Assembly (NCBI GenBank): GCA_964534325.1
Contig: CAZHOR010000014.1
Span: forward strand, 10,525 to 74,524
DNA: 64,000 bases
Direction of reading: 5' to 3'
Source: JdFR-22 sp964534325
GTDB taxonomy: Archaea > Halobacteriota > Archaeoglobi > Archaeoglobales > Archaeoglobaceae
The position numbers and the translations under genes are program-made. This document shows, piece after piece, positions 1 to 8,606 of the stretch. The notes below the pieces were generated by a model. That model was not told the DNA's origin and ran no database searches. It saw only the letters and a program-made list of their open reading frames with translations. Numbering within the stretch: the first letter of the stretch is position 1; the number at the start of each line of letters is the position of its first letter.

Positions 1-45
1 AAAAGATACGCATGTATATAAGTTTAGAAATAGATCAGGGCGGTT

Positions 46-666
46 TCAGGATTTGAGTGCCTGGACTATCAGATCATCTATCAGGCTTCCGTCTTTTTGC
101 AAAAAGTCCCGGAGAACGTTTGATACCTCTGTATAAAAGTGACTTCTCTCGCTCTGGTTGATGGCAGTGCAGAATGATTCAATCCAGCCCAGCTCGCTCT
201 CCAGGAAATCTTTCTGGTTCTGCAATTCTTTTACAGTCTCTGACCGATCGTTTATAGCATTCCTGCAGCTCTCAGCCAGGAAAAACAGCTCCACCCCAAT
301 ATGGTCGGCGGGCTCAGTATAACTAAAGGAATAGCCCATCTGCTTGTACTTTTCAGCTATCCTCTGGGTAACTTTTCCGTAGGGATGGTCGCCCTCGTAG
401 GTTGACTGGTAGGGGGACACCGTCTTCTGGAAGGGATCGATGAAAAGAGAGGAGAACTCTTCTTTAACCGTTTCCTCGAACTCATCCGCGTTTTTGTATT
501 CTGCGGCGACCTTGTTCAACTGATTAAAGAAGGGGATCTCCCCTTTTATGAGGTCCTCTATCAAGTCTCTGGGAGGTGGCTCCAGGAACAGTGTGCCCAA
601 AAGGGCGTAAATACCCCTCCTGCCTTCCATGATCTTAGTTGTGTTATCACTTTCACTCACTTTCAT
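46..666 (-). CDS. TorD/DmsD-like chaperone
   Basis: Cytoplasmic all-helical protein of about 206 residues, the usual TorD family size. The central stretch EPADHIGVELFF matches the conserved E-x-x-DH region of TorD/DmsD chaperones, which bind twin-arginine signals and help load molybdopterin oxidoreductases. The ATG at 666 is preferred over the GTG at 669 because AAGGAG lies four bases upstream of it. The gene overlaps the end of the Fe-S protein gene by 14 bp, so the two are probably co-translated. The client oxidoreductase is not in the window and may lie beyond the left edge. The family is fairly sure; the client is inference. Confidence 0.8.
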   Translation of the reverse strand: MKVSESDNTTKIMEGRRGIYALLGTLFLEPPPRDLIEDLIKGEIPFFNQLNKVAAEYKNADEFEETVKEEFSSLFIDPFQKTVSPYQSTYEGDHPYGKVTQRIAEKYKQMGYSFSYTEPADHIGVELFFLAESCRNAINDRSETVKELQNQKDFLESELGWIESFCTAINQSERSHFYTEVSNVLRDFLQKDGSLIDDLIVQALKS

Positions 667-2401
667 CACTCTCCTTCTGCTCGTTCACCATCTCATCATA
701 TATGGACTCCAGAATAATTCGGGGCCTGCAATCAGAACAGAAAAGCAATGAATGCTCTCCAAGGCTGCTGAACTTCTCGTACATGTTCTTGGGGATGTGG
801 GGCTTACCACAAGAAGGACAACACATGAGCTCACCCCTGAATACCTCCCTATCTTCCAGCTGGTTGAGGTCAAGTCCTCTGGTTATCTTTATTGCTCCTT
901 CAGGGCAGACGGTACACAGATCGCAGGCAATACATAGACCGTGGTTGAAGTGGATGGACTCGCCTTCTTTCCTGATGGCTCCGGTGGGACAGAAGTGGGT
1001 GCAGGTCATGCACAGCGTGCAGTTATCGCTTACCTCAACGGAAGCAAATGAGTCGCTATCTATAACCGGCTGTTCAACGGAATATTTGTCCATCAGCTTG
1101 TGGACCATGTAAAGCCACTGCTCTCTCTTGTTCCTGCCCTGTGAACCGTCAAGGATGTTCCCCGGATTTTTTCCCTTCAATTTGGTGTTCTTCAGCTCTT
1201 CAAAGCTGGTCTTCTTTAAACTATCTAATCCGAAGGCATTTAGGGTCTGTTTAGCCAGTTTATAGTTCTTGAAGTCGTGTTCGTCTTCGCAGGGTATGAC
1301 CACCACGTTCGCTCCCTTCAAGGCAGCATAAAGGTAGTGGACTTCAGAAACAGCGTTTATGCAGGGAACGATTACAGGCGATATCTCGGGAAGTCTCTTT
1401 TCATCCAGTCCATACAGGCTTCCCAGTGCTCCTTCACAGACGAAAGCCACAGTCTTGTCCTCCTCTAAAATAGCATCTATCTTCTCCCACAGTTTGTCGG
1501 AGGGGAGCAAGGTGTAATCGATCACTGATAGGGGGCAAACAGCAGCACAGAAACCACAGGCGTTGCAGGAGCCCGAGATGGAGATTTTGCCATCTTTCTT
1601 TGAAATTGCGCCTTGTGGACAGGGAAGACAAAGTCCGCACCCGTTGAACCCGCTTTTGGAGGCAGCACACATGTCATGATGAATTCTTACCGGACTGACC
1701 CGGGTGTAGCCCCCCAGATTGTTCGTTACTTTGAGAGCCGCCTTGAACTCTTCAGAAACATCTTTATAGCCGTATATACCCTCTTTATCCTCTTCCAGCC
1801 ATTGAGGTAGGATCAATTGGCCTGCTTTAAGAGAAAAACTTCCTCTGTTCCCCTTTACAGGGTCATAACCATCCACAATGAGATTGAAGTTCCCTACAGA
1901 ACCAGTGATCTCGACCCGATTACGGGGGTCTTGTTGGCCGTTCTCCATTAAGTTATCCACTTCTAAGATCCTGTTGTGGGAGGGATATAGTTTTTTGACT
2001 GTATGGCGGTCGGTAACGACTGTGAGGTTCAGGTCCGGGTTTTCAGAGAGCTCGGTGATAACGTCCAGATTTTTCCCCCAGTATATAACAGTGCTTCCGG
2101 TCACCACAGCCTTCGTTTGAGGGAGGGCGGTGACCAGTGAGGAGTTTATCAGGTCGGCTGCAACTCTCTCCGGTCTTTTGAACTTCTCCATTAGCCTCAA
2201 ATCAAGGATATCATAAATTCCTGAGTAACTCGATACGTGATACAGGGCAGGACACCCGAAAATAACATGATCGTAATCGAGGCCAATATCGGGCTTTTCC
2301 TCACAGTTACCAACTTTAATAACGTCAGCTTGGACTTTTTGAGCTAATTTAGTGAGGTCGATATTGACACATTTATCACATAAGATGACGCACTGGTGCA
2401 T
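653..2401 (-). CDS. Multi-cluster 4Fe-4S protein with MvhD-like domain
   Basis: A 582-residue soluble electron-transfer protein. The N-terminal 230 residues carry CDKC and CPA motifs but no familiar domain. Next come two ferredoxin-type motifs (CGLCLPCP and CNACGFCAAVCP). A domain with FVCEGALGSLYGL and VIPCEDEHDF then resembles MvhD/FlpD, the hydrogenase delta subunit that passes electrons to heterodisulfide reductase. Two more clusters follow (CTLCMTCTHFCP, CIACDLCTVCP), and a CxxC...CxxC zinc-ribbon-like tail ends the protein. Co-transcription with a TorD-like chaperone suggests it serves a molybdopterin enzyme such as formate dehydrogenase. The Fe-S role is certain from the motifs; partner and substrate are inference. 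Confidence 0.8.
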   Translation of the reverse strand: MHQCVILCDKCVNIDLTKLAQKVQADVIKVGNCEEKPDIGLDYDHVIFGCPALYHVSSYSGIYDILDLRLMEKFKRPERVAADLINSSLVTALPQTKAVVTGSTVIYWGKNLDVITELSENPDLNLTVVTDRHTVKKLYPSHNRILEVDNLMENGQQDPRNRVEITGSVGNFNLIVDGYDPVKGNRGSFSLKAGQLILPQWLEEDKEGIYGYKDVSEEFKAALKVTNNLGGYTRVSPVRIHHDMCAASKSGFNGCGLCLPCPQGAISKKDGKISISGSCNACGFCAAVCPLSVIDYTLLPSDKLWEKIDAILEEDKTVAFVCEGALGSLYGLDEKRLPEISPVIVPCINAVSEVHYLYAALKGANVVVIPCEDEHDFKNYKLAKQTLNAFGLDSLKKTSFEELKNTKLKGKNPGNILDGSQGRNKREQWLYMVHKLMDKYSVEQPVIDSDSFASVEVSDNCTLCMTCTHFCPTGAIRKEGESIHFNHGLCIACDLCTVCPEGAIKITRGLDLNQLEDREVFRGELMCCPSCGKPHIPKNMYEKFSSLGEHSLLFCSDCRPRIILESIYDEMVNEQKESDESE

Positions 2402-2414
2402 GGGGTCAGGCTGT

Positions 2415-2462
2415 CAACCCTATAATAAACTTTTTTTATACCACTCATCTTCTTACTGAGAA
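2415..2462. promoter_or_regulatory. Divergent leaderless promoter region
   Basis: The 61-bp gap between the Fe-S gene and the DRG gene holds two back-to-back TATA-like tracts. One is centred near 2436, about 27 bp before the DRG ATG; the other, read on the minus strand, is near 2425, about 24 bp before the Fe-S gene ATG. Neither start has a clear Shine-Dalgarno. Both spacings fit archaeal leaderless transcripts. Confidence 0.5.
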
Positions 2463-3524
2463 ATGAGCATCAGTGATGAAATAAAGGAGCTGGAAGAGGA
2501 GATAAAAAAGACTCCTTACAATAAAGCTACTGAGCACCACATTGGAAGGTTGAAGGCCAAGCTTTCAAGGCTTAAAGAGAGCGAAGAGAAGCAAAAATCG
2601 AAATCAGGTGTCCAATACTCGGTGAAGAAGGAAGGAGACGCCACGGTTGTGCTGGTGGGATTCCCTTCTGTGGGTAAATCGACTCTCCTCAATCATCTCA
2701 CTGGTGCCAAAAGCGAAGTAGCTCACTACGATTTTACTACACTCCACCCCATTCCAGGTATGCTGGACTATAAGGGAGCCAGGATCCAGATGGTGGATGC
2801 CCCCGGTGTTATAGAGGGAGCATCAAGGGGGAAAGGCAGAGGAAAGGAAGTGATGTCCACAGTTCGGGCAGCCGACCTTATATTGATTGTGACCGACATA
2901 TTCAATCTGGACCATGTAAATATAATAAAGAACGAGCTTCATGATGCCGGCATTAGGCTGAACCAGGATTCTCCTCAGGTGAAGATAAGGAAGAAAGAGA
3001 GGGGCGGCATCAAAGTCACTTCAACCACGTCAGTATCCATTGACGAGCAGACCATAATCGGAATACTCAAAGAATACAAGATACATAATGTAGACGTTGT
3101 GGTGAGGGAAGACATCACAGTTGACATGCTGATAGACGCCATCATGAAGAATCGGGTTTACATTCCATCCGTAACCGCAGTGAACAAAATAGATTTGGGG
3201 GAGTCGGATGTAGAGGGTGAAGATGTGGTGCCCATCTCAGCCGAAAAAGGAGTGAACCTGAACACTCTGGTGGAAGAGATATACAACAAGCTCAACTTCA
3301 TAAGAGTATATCTCAAGCCCCCCTCCCAAAAACCGGATTATGAAGACCCCCTGGTCATAAAGAAGGGCTCCACCATCGAAGACGTATGCAAAAAACTGCA
3401 TAAAGACATGTACCGGAGCTTCAAATACGCCAAAGTCTGGGGCAGCTCCAAATTCGATGGACAGAGAGTGAGCATCGAACACGTTTTAGAAGACGAGGAC
3501 GTGCTGACCATCTACACCCAATAG
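2463..3524 (+). CDS. DRG-family GTP-binding protein
   Basis: Developmentally-regulated GTP-binding protein of the Obg/DRG group, 353 residues, a normal archaeal length. The order is: N-terminal helical hairpin (1-50), G1 GFPSVGKST at 66-74, G3 DAPG at 112-115, G4 NKID at 241-244, G5 SAEKG near 259, and a C-terminal TGS domain (about 295-353). DRG proteins associate with ribosomes and are universal in archaea and eukaryotes. The ATG at 2463 has a TATA tract about 27 bp upstream and no Shine-Dalgarno, so it is probably translated leaderless. All GTPase motifs are intact. Confidence 0.95.
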   Translation: MSISDEIKELEEEIKKTPYNKATEHHIGRLKAKLSRLKESEEKQKSKSGVQYSVKKEGDATVVLVGFPSVGKSTLLNHLTGAKSEVAHYDFTTLHPIPGMLDYKGARIQMVDAPGVIEGASRGKGRGKEVMSTVRAADLILIVTDIFNLDHVNIIKNELHDAGIRLNQDSPQVKIRKKERGGIKVTSTTSVSIDEQTIIGILKEYKIHNVDVVVREDITVDMLIDAIMKNRVYIPSVTAVNKIDLGESDVEGEDVVPISAEKGVNLNTLVEEIYNKLNFIRVYLKPPSQKPDYEDPLVIKKGSTIEDVCKKLHKDMYRSFKYAKVWGSSKFDGQRVSIEHVLEDEDVLTIYTQ

Positions 3525-3572
3525 CTTAATTGCTTTTGTTGAAGCTGACGGCAGCCACAACTTCTCTCTCAA

Positions 3573-3737
3573 TCAGTCGTATATCAGGTACAGTATTAAA
3601 TAGACCAGAAGTGAGCCTGCAAAAGATAGCAGGATTATTAGTCCTTCACCGAACTCTCGCTTCTTTTGGGTCACAACCTTTTTCTGTACGCCCCTTTGGG
3701 GGGCAGTCCTTTGTTTACCCTTCTTTTTATCGGCCAT
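3573..3737 (-). CDS. Small basic single-span membrane protein
   Basis: A 54-residue protein with a lysine/arginine-rich N-terminus (MADKKKGKQRT...) followed by one strongly hydrophobic span (LIILLSFAGSLLVYLILYL). It resembles small archaeal tail-type membrane proteins, but I cannot assign a family. The ATG at 3737 is chosen over an upstream TTG because the basic start reads naturally from there. It is convergent with the DRG gene. Confidence 0.5.
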   Translation of the reverse strand: MADKKKGKQRTAPQRGVQKKVVTQKKREFGEGLIILLSFAGSLLVYLILYLIYD

Positions 3738-3916
3738 AGCATTCCCATCCAATCGATTTTTCAACGTCTTGTTCTTATCCTTGATAAATAGTTAACTATA
3801 TTTAGAACCAAGAGTTAAAAATTTAATCGGCAATGGATTTAATCGGCAATGAATAATTCATCCTATAGTAATTTGTCCATGCCAGCAATAAGGAATAGGG
3901 GAGACAGTTAGGGGGG

Positions 3917-4393
3917 TTGAGCATTATACGGGAGCTTAAACTCATAGTATCGATTGGAGTATCTCTGGCAGCAGGTGTAATCGGCTCTATCTTCACTACA
4001 CCTTCTATACCCGGGTGGTATGCGGCTCTGCAGAAGCCGTTCTTCACGCCTCCCAGCTGGGTTTTTGGGCCTGCATGGACTACCCTTTATATCCTGATGG
4101 GGATAGCCCTGTTCCTGGTGTGGAATAAGGGTTTTCAGGACAGGAAAGTCCAGGTGGCAATGGGAGTGTTCGGCATCCAGCTGGTCCTCAACGCTTTGTG
4201 GTCCTTCCTGTTCTTCGGGATGCAGAACCCTTTCTACGCCTTAATAGAAGTGATCATCCTGTGGTTCGCTATACTGGCCACAATAATAGTATTTTATGGG
4301 GTCGATAGGAGAGCCAGCCTGTTGCTGGTCCCCTACATCTTATGGGTCAGCTTCGCTTCTGTCCTGAACTACTATATCTGGATATTGAATTAG
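3917..4393 (+). CDS. tspO: TspO/MBR family protein
   Basis: Five-span membrane protein of 158 residues with the family signature: IPGWYAALQKPFFTPPSWVFGPAWT followed by LYILMGIALFLVW, and a later NALWSFLFFGMQNP. TspO homologues bind porphyrins and related ligands and influence tetrapyrrole or stress signalling in bacteria; their archaeal role is less clear. The start is a TTG after a GGGGGG tract that can act as ribosome binding site. The TauE-type gene follows on the same strand after a 46-bp gap. Confidence 0.93.
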   Translation: MSIIRELKLIVSIGVSLAAGVIGSIFTTPSIPGWYAALQKPFFTPPSWVFGPAWTTLYILMGIALFLVWNKGFQDRKVQVAMGVFGIQLVLNALWSFLFFGMQNPFYALIEVIILWFAILATIIVFYGVDRRASLLLVPYILWVSFASVLNYYIWILN

Positions 4394-4439
4394 CTTTTGA
4401 ACATGTAGTTTCTTAAATCCTATCATTTTGTGGACTGGT

Positions 4440-5201
4440 ATGGTCGATTTCCTGACTGTGGTCCTAATAGGTGGCATTATTATATTTCTGGCGGGTTTGA
4501 CTCAGGGTGTTACCGGCTTTGGGTTTGCTCTGGTTTCGGCACCTGTTCTGGTCATCTTCTTCTCCCCTAAGGTAGTGGTTCCTGTAGTGGTGACCTACGG
4601 TGTTCTCATCTCCCTGGTCATCCTGATCGAATGCAGGAGATGGCTGGATCTAAGCAGAATATGGCCTTTAATGATCTCCGGACTGGCGGGTATTCCTGTG
4701 GGTGTTTATTTGCTGGCTGTTCTGGAAGCAGGGACTTTGAAGGTGCTTATCGGCTCGGTGATAACCTTATTCGCTGTAGCGATTCTGACCGGTTTTCAAA
4801 AACCCATCGAAAATGAGAGGCTTGCTTTTGGCCCCGTAGGATTCATCAGCGGGGTGCTCGGTGGGAGCACTTCCATGGGCGGCCCACCTGCTGTATTGTT
4901 CTTTGCCAATCAAGGTGTGGAGAAGCAGACATTCAGAGCAAACCTGGTGGCATACTTCTTGGTGTTGAGTATAGGTGCAATTATAGCCTTCATCTATAAC
5001 GGACTGATGACCTCAAAGGTTGTCCATTATACTATTATATTCCTCCCCGCAATGATCCTGGGTGGGTTGTCAGGTATCAGGGTGGCAAACAAAGTGGAAG
5101 AAGAGCTCTTCCGGAGAATAGTCTTGTTCGTGGTGATAATAGCCGGCCTGATATCCATTGCATCCGGACTGGGCCTGTTCAATGTCTCCTATCTTAATTG
5201 A
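4440..5201 (+). CDS. TauE/SafE family anion exporter (COG0730)
   Basis: Integral membrane protein of about 253 residues with roughly eight hydrophobic spans. The first contains GLTQGVTGFGFALVSAP, typical of TauE/SafE, and the second repeat carries GVLGGSTSMGGPPAVLFF, the matching half of the internal duplication. Members move sulfite, sulfoacetate or other small organic anions across the membrane. The ATG at 4440 is preferred to an in-frame TTG at 4428. The substrate cannot be told from sequence. Confidence 0.88.
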   Translation: MVDFLTVVLIGGIIIFLAGLTQGVTGFGFALVSAPVLVIFFSPKVVVPVVVTYGVLISLVILIECRRWLDLSRIWPLMISGLAGIPVGVYLLAVLEAGTLKVLIGSVITLFAVAILTGFQKPIENERLAFGPVGFISGVLGGSTSMGGPPAVLFFANQGVEKQTFRANLVAYFLVLSIGAIIAFIYNGLMTSKVVHYTIIFLPAMILGGLSGIRVANKVEEELFRRIVLFVVIIAGLISIASGLGLFNVSYLN

Positions 5202-5248
5202 TCGCTATCCGTCTAAAGTGTTACCTAAAGGCTAACTTAACCATAACT

Positions 5249-5485
5249 TCAGTCGCCCAGCATTTCGTCTACGATGTCTGCAAGCCTTCTCCTGATCTTC
5301 TGTTTGGGCGTACATTTAACGCATACTGGGAGGGTCTCGGTGTATTCCTTGTAAACGTCTTCTTTTTTGATGCCTACATAGTGGGTGCAGTCTTCGCATA
5401 TGAGGGATTTACAGAACGAACATTCCGTCCAGGAAGAGTCGTATTCATCTTCCTTCAATTCCTTACCACAAGTGGAGCACTTCAT
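5249..5485 (-). CDS. Small zinc-finger protein
   Basis: A 78-residue protein with four paired cysteine motifs: CSTC, CSFC, CEDC and CVKC. The spacing is typical of zinc ribbon or treble-clef folds. The acidic C-terminus ends ADIVDEMLGD. The ATG beginning MKCSTCG is preferred over a TTG seven codons upstream because it starts directly at the first CxxC. No named family is recognised; nucleic-acid or protein binding is likely. Confidence 0.65.
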   Translation of the reverse strand: MKCSTCGKELKEDEYDSSWTECSFCKSLICEDCTHYVGIKKEDVYKEYTETLPVCVKCTPKQKIRRRLADIVDEMLGD

Positions 5486-5664
5486 ACAGAAAGTCTGTTT
5501 TACCAATATTAAAAGTGGCGGCCAGTGGCCAGTGGTAATTGGTCAACCTTCAGTGGTCAACCAGCCAGATTAAAACGCCAGTAGCCAACCATAAGAAAAG
5601 GGTAGGCATGTGGTGGGGTTAGGTGGGATTATAAAGGATGACCTATCAACTTGGGTCAAAATAA

Positions 5665-6525
5665 TTAAATGAATCCTGCTCTCTGGAGGAGCAGTATATC
5701 GTCTGTCTCGAGTTTTTCTCCGTTCTTGAACATCTCGTAAACTCTTTTTGCTTTCTGGTGAAGCTCTTCTCTTTCTCTTTCTTCTTTGCTCTTGACCTGT
5801 TTGGTCTTAAGGGCTTTGATCACTTTGTCCAGGTCCTTGAGATCCTTCCGTACCTTTATTACTTCTGCATGGAGTTTGTCGGCTTCTTTTTTGCTGGAAA
5901 TGAATTTCTCGTGCAGCTCGTCTGCGTTGGCTCTTTTCTCGTCCACTTCTTTGAACATCTTGGTCATCTCTGCGTGGTAGATGTCGGCTTCTTCAACGTA
6001 TTTGAGCATTTGCTGGTGTATCTGCCCTGCCTCGTCTTTCAGCTCGCCGATCTTGTTCAACAGCTTCTTGAACTCGTCATGGGTTTCGAGCTGCTCTTTT
6101 CTTTCTTCCAGCTCCTTTTTTAGCTTGCTTATTCTCTCAACGAGTGCTCTCTCTTTATCTATACTTAAAACAGCGGTCTGTTGCTTGAACTCCAGTTTCC
6201 TGATCTCTTTCTCTATCTCACCCAGAGGCCTGCCGTTCCTGTCCAGATTCTTCCTCAGTTTGTCCAGTTCTTTGTAGTGTTTGTCAATCTCTTTGTGTAT
6301 GGTCGTTCTCTTCTTCTTTTCTTCCTTTGCTTTCTGATTAAGCTCGTCTCTTTTGACCTTAAGATCCTTTGCCTGCTCAAGAAGATCCTTTACTTCTTGA
6401 TTAAGTTTATCTCTTTCTTCTGCGTACTTCTTAGCTGCTTGATTGAGGTTATCTCTTTTGGCAGCATAATCTTGCACATCATTTTCAAGTTGTTCTCTTC
6501 TTTCTACTAATTTTTCCAGCATCAT
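5665..6525 (-). CDS. Archaeal coiled-coil protein (COG1340-like)
   Basis: A 286-residue hydrophilic protein that is almost wholly coiled coil, rich in Glu, Lys and Leu, with heptads from residue 1 to about 250. It ends in a short conserved domain (KAKRVYEMFKNGEKLETDDILLLQRAGFI region). This architecture is shared by a protein family widespread in methanogens and haloarchaea, often mislabelled phosphoserine phosphatase. No catalytic motif is visible. Function is unknown; a structural or scaffold role is plausible. Confidence 0.8.
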   Translation of the reverse strand: MMLEKLVERREQLENDVQDYAAKRDNLNQAAKKYAEERDKLNQEVKDLLEQAKDLKVKRDELNQKAKEEKKKRTTIHKEIDKHYKELDKLRKNLDRNGRPLGEIEKEIRKLEFKQQTAVLSIDKERALVERISKLKKELEERKEQLETHDEFKKLLNKIGELKDEAGQIHQQMLKYVEEADIYHAEMTKMFKEVDEKRANADELHEKFISSKKEADKLHAEVIKVRKDLKDLDKVIKALKTKQVKSKEEREREELHQKAKRVYEMFKNGEKLETDDILLLQRAGFI

Positions 6526-6705
6526 GTTCTCACAACAGGTTTTTTATTGAGTTTCTTGGATATTAGTGCTGCTCTGAGTACTCTGTCTTGTTTTCTGGAT
6601 GGAGATATAAATTTTTCTCCATGGGCTTTTGCCATATTTCTTTATATATTCTACTTGGGGCTGTCCTATGTCAATTTAAATTTTTCTCTGCAATTTTATT
6701 ATGAT

Positions 6706-7989
6706 TTAATAAATTTCGGGAAATTTATATGCGGGTGTTTCTTCGAAAGTATATTGTATGGTGTTGAATTGTTCCTTGAGCTCCTGCACTTCTCCAAGTA
6801 TCTTTTCTTCGCCCTTATTGTCATTCAATGCATCCCAGATTATCTCCGCAAGTCTCTCCATTTCGTTCTCTTTCATACCTAATCTGGTAACTTCCTGAAC
6901 ACCTATCCTTATTCCCGAAGGATTCTTGCTCTCTTCTATCTTGTCCCAGGGAAGCAGGTTCTTATTGAGGATTATTCCCATCCTCTCCAGATCGTTGGCA
7001 ACAGGGTCACCGCCGCCAAAGTCACTGACATCCACCGCTACCTGATGGGATCTGGTAAACCCTACTTTTTCCCCAATGACGTTAAAGCCCAGCTCATGCA
7101 TTCTTTCAGCCAGCTTCTGTGAATTTTTAACTACCTGAGCAGCATACTGCTTACCGAATTCCTTCATCTCCATGGCCGCTATAGCATAACCCGCAAGAGT
7201 ATTCAGATGATGGTTGCTGACCACTCCGGGGAATACAGCGGTATCGATCTTCTTTGCCAGTTCTGCCTTGGAGAGGATGACTGCTCTCTGGGGACCGAAG
7301 AAGGTCTTGTGGGCTGAAGCGGTCAATAGGTCAGCTCCCTCCTTCATCGGTTGCTGGAACTGACCACCTGCGATCAATCCAAGGACATGACTTCCGTCGT
7401 ATACAACTCTAGCATCGATCTCATTTGCTATCTCTGCCATCTCTTTAACGGGTTGAGGGAACAGGATCAAGCTGGAACCCAGAACAAATAATCTGGGCTT
7501 CTCCTTCATGGCGATCTTCCTGGCCTCATCAACATCAATATTGAGCGTGTCATGGTCAAAAGGATAATAAAGAACATTCAAACCTCTGATCCCCGCAGCA
7601 GATATCCTGTCATGTGATATATGGCCGCCGCAGGGAACCGATAGCGACATTATAGTGTCATTGATCCTGGTTAAGGCAAAAAATGCCGCAATATTTGCAG
7701 AGACACCTGAAGTTGGCTGGACATTGACGTGCTCTGCACTGAAGAGGTCTTTGGTGAGTCGGATGGCAATATCTTCCATCTCGTCAATATACTGGCACCC
7801 TTGGTAGAATCTTTTACCTACCTTACCTTCTGCATACCTATGACCGAGATCGGATATGTAACACCTTCTTACCGCCATGCTGGTCAAGTTCTCGCTTGCG
7901 ATCAAAGGAATTGATTGATGAAAATACTCAGTATGTCTTTTTATAATATCGTAAATATTAGAGGGCTTGTTTTCAGTCTGCTCTTTCAT
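6706..7989 (-). CDS. glyA: Serine hydroxymethyltransferase, divergent archaeal type
   Basis: PLP enzyme converting serine to glycine and a C1 unit carried by a pterin, probably a methanopterin in this lineage. Family features are IPLIASEN at 28-34, GHRYAEG at 49-55, the PLP-contacting D198 and H201, and the Schiff-base lysine K228 in SAHKTFFGPQ. Its length of 427 residues is usual. The lysine loop differs from the canonical THKTLRGPR, so this is a divergent branch and another aldolase-type activity cannot be fully excluded. Transcribed alone on the minus strand. Confidence 0.88.
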   Translation of the reverse strand: MKEQTENKPSNIYDIIKRHTEYFHQSIPLIASENLTSMAVRRCYISDLGHRYAEGKVGKRFYQGCQYIDEMEDIAIRLTKDLFSAEHVNVQPTSGVSANIAAFFALTRINDTIMSLSVPCGGHISHDRISAAGIRGLNVLYYPFDHDTLNIDVDEARKIAMKEKPRLFVLGSSLILFPQPVKEMAEIANEIDARVVYDGSHVLGLIAGGQFQQPMKEGADLLTASAHKTFFGPQRAVILSKAELAKKIDTAVFPGVVSNHHLNTLAGYAIAAMEMKEFGKQYAAQVVKNSQKLAERMHELGFNVIGEKVGFTRSHQVAVDVSDFGGGDPVANDLERMGIILNKNLLPWDKIEESKNPSGIRIGVQEVTRLGMKENEMERLAEIIWDALNDNKGEEKILGEVQELKEQFNTIQYTFEETPAYKFPEIY

Positions 7990-8144
7990 GAAGCTTGCTC
8001 ATGCTGAGATTATTTAATAGTTTTGTCATCTACACATCTCACAATTATGGAGTATGCAACCCTCGTTCCATTATAAATCTTCTAAATAGCGATAATAATA
8101 AGTAGCCTGTAGGAACCCGTAAAGAAAGAGAATAAGGTGACATC

Positions 8145-8462
8145 ATGAAAGTGGAATTGACCTACAAAATAGTTTACGCGTTGTTCATATTCTTGTTCGT
8201 CATTGTGCTGGCACTGTCACTTACAACTATAGATTCCAGTTTTATCACCAGTTACTCTGTTTTCGGGGTCATACTGAGTTCAGCCATATACGTAATCGAT
8301 TCCAGATTCTTTGGCCAACCCGAAGTGAAACAAAGAGAGATCAAACTGGAGAGCAAATCGGATATAAACAAGATCCTGGACCAAAGGATCTGGTTGTTCT
8401 GGAGCTTTGTACTATTCCTGGGGGTAGGGTTCATCATTCTCTTCGGCCCAAAAGTATTCTAG
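8145..8462 (+). CDS. Small membrane protein, unknown
   Basis: A 105-residue protein with three hydrophobic segments: an N-terminal one (about 9-27), one near 30-50, and a C-terminal one (about 82-102). A charged loop rich in Lys/Glu separates the last two. The start ATG has AAGGTGA about five bases upstream, a good ribosome binding site. No family is recognised. It is transcribed convergently with the NAD kinase-like gene. Confidence 0.6.
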   Translation: MKVELTYKIVYALFIFLFVIVLALSLTTIDSSFITSYSVFGVILSSAIYVIDSRFFGQPEVKQREIKLESKSDINKILDQRIWLFWSFVLFLGVGFIILFGPKVF

Positions 8463-8606
8463 TTGCACATCCCCTTCAATGTTTATATAACCAGTAACTG
8501 ATAACCGGTGACCGAAACTAAGGGAGTGTAATAGATTATTGAGATTAAGAGGGCTGTGTTTTAAGGCAATAAGCTTAAAATGGATTTATATTTTACATTT
8601 CAGGTT

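Noticed and set aside
5520..5600. Short CCAGTGG/GGTCAACC repeats as a regulatory array
   Set aside because: Copies are few and irregular; likely simple-sequence drift in an intergenic gap.
5758..6510. Several hydrophobic plus-strand frames over the coiled-coil gene
   Set aside because: Phe/Leu/Ser-rich frames arise as the complement of Glu/Lys-rich coiled coil; no ribosome binding sites support them.
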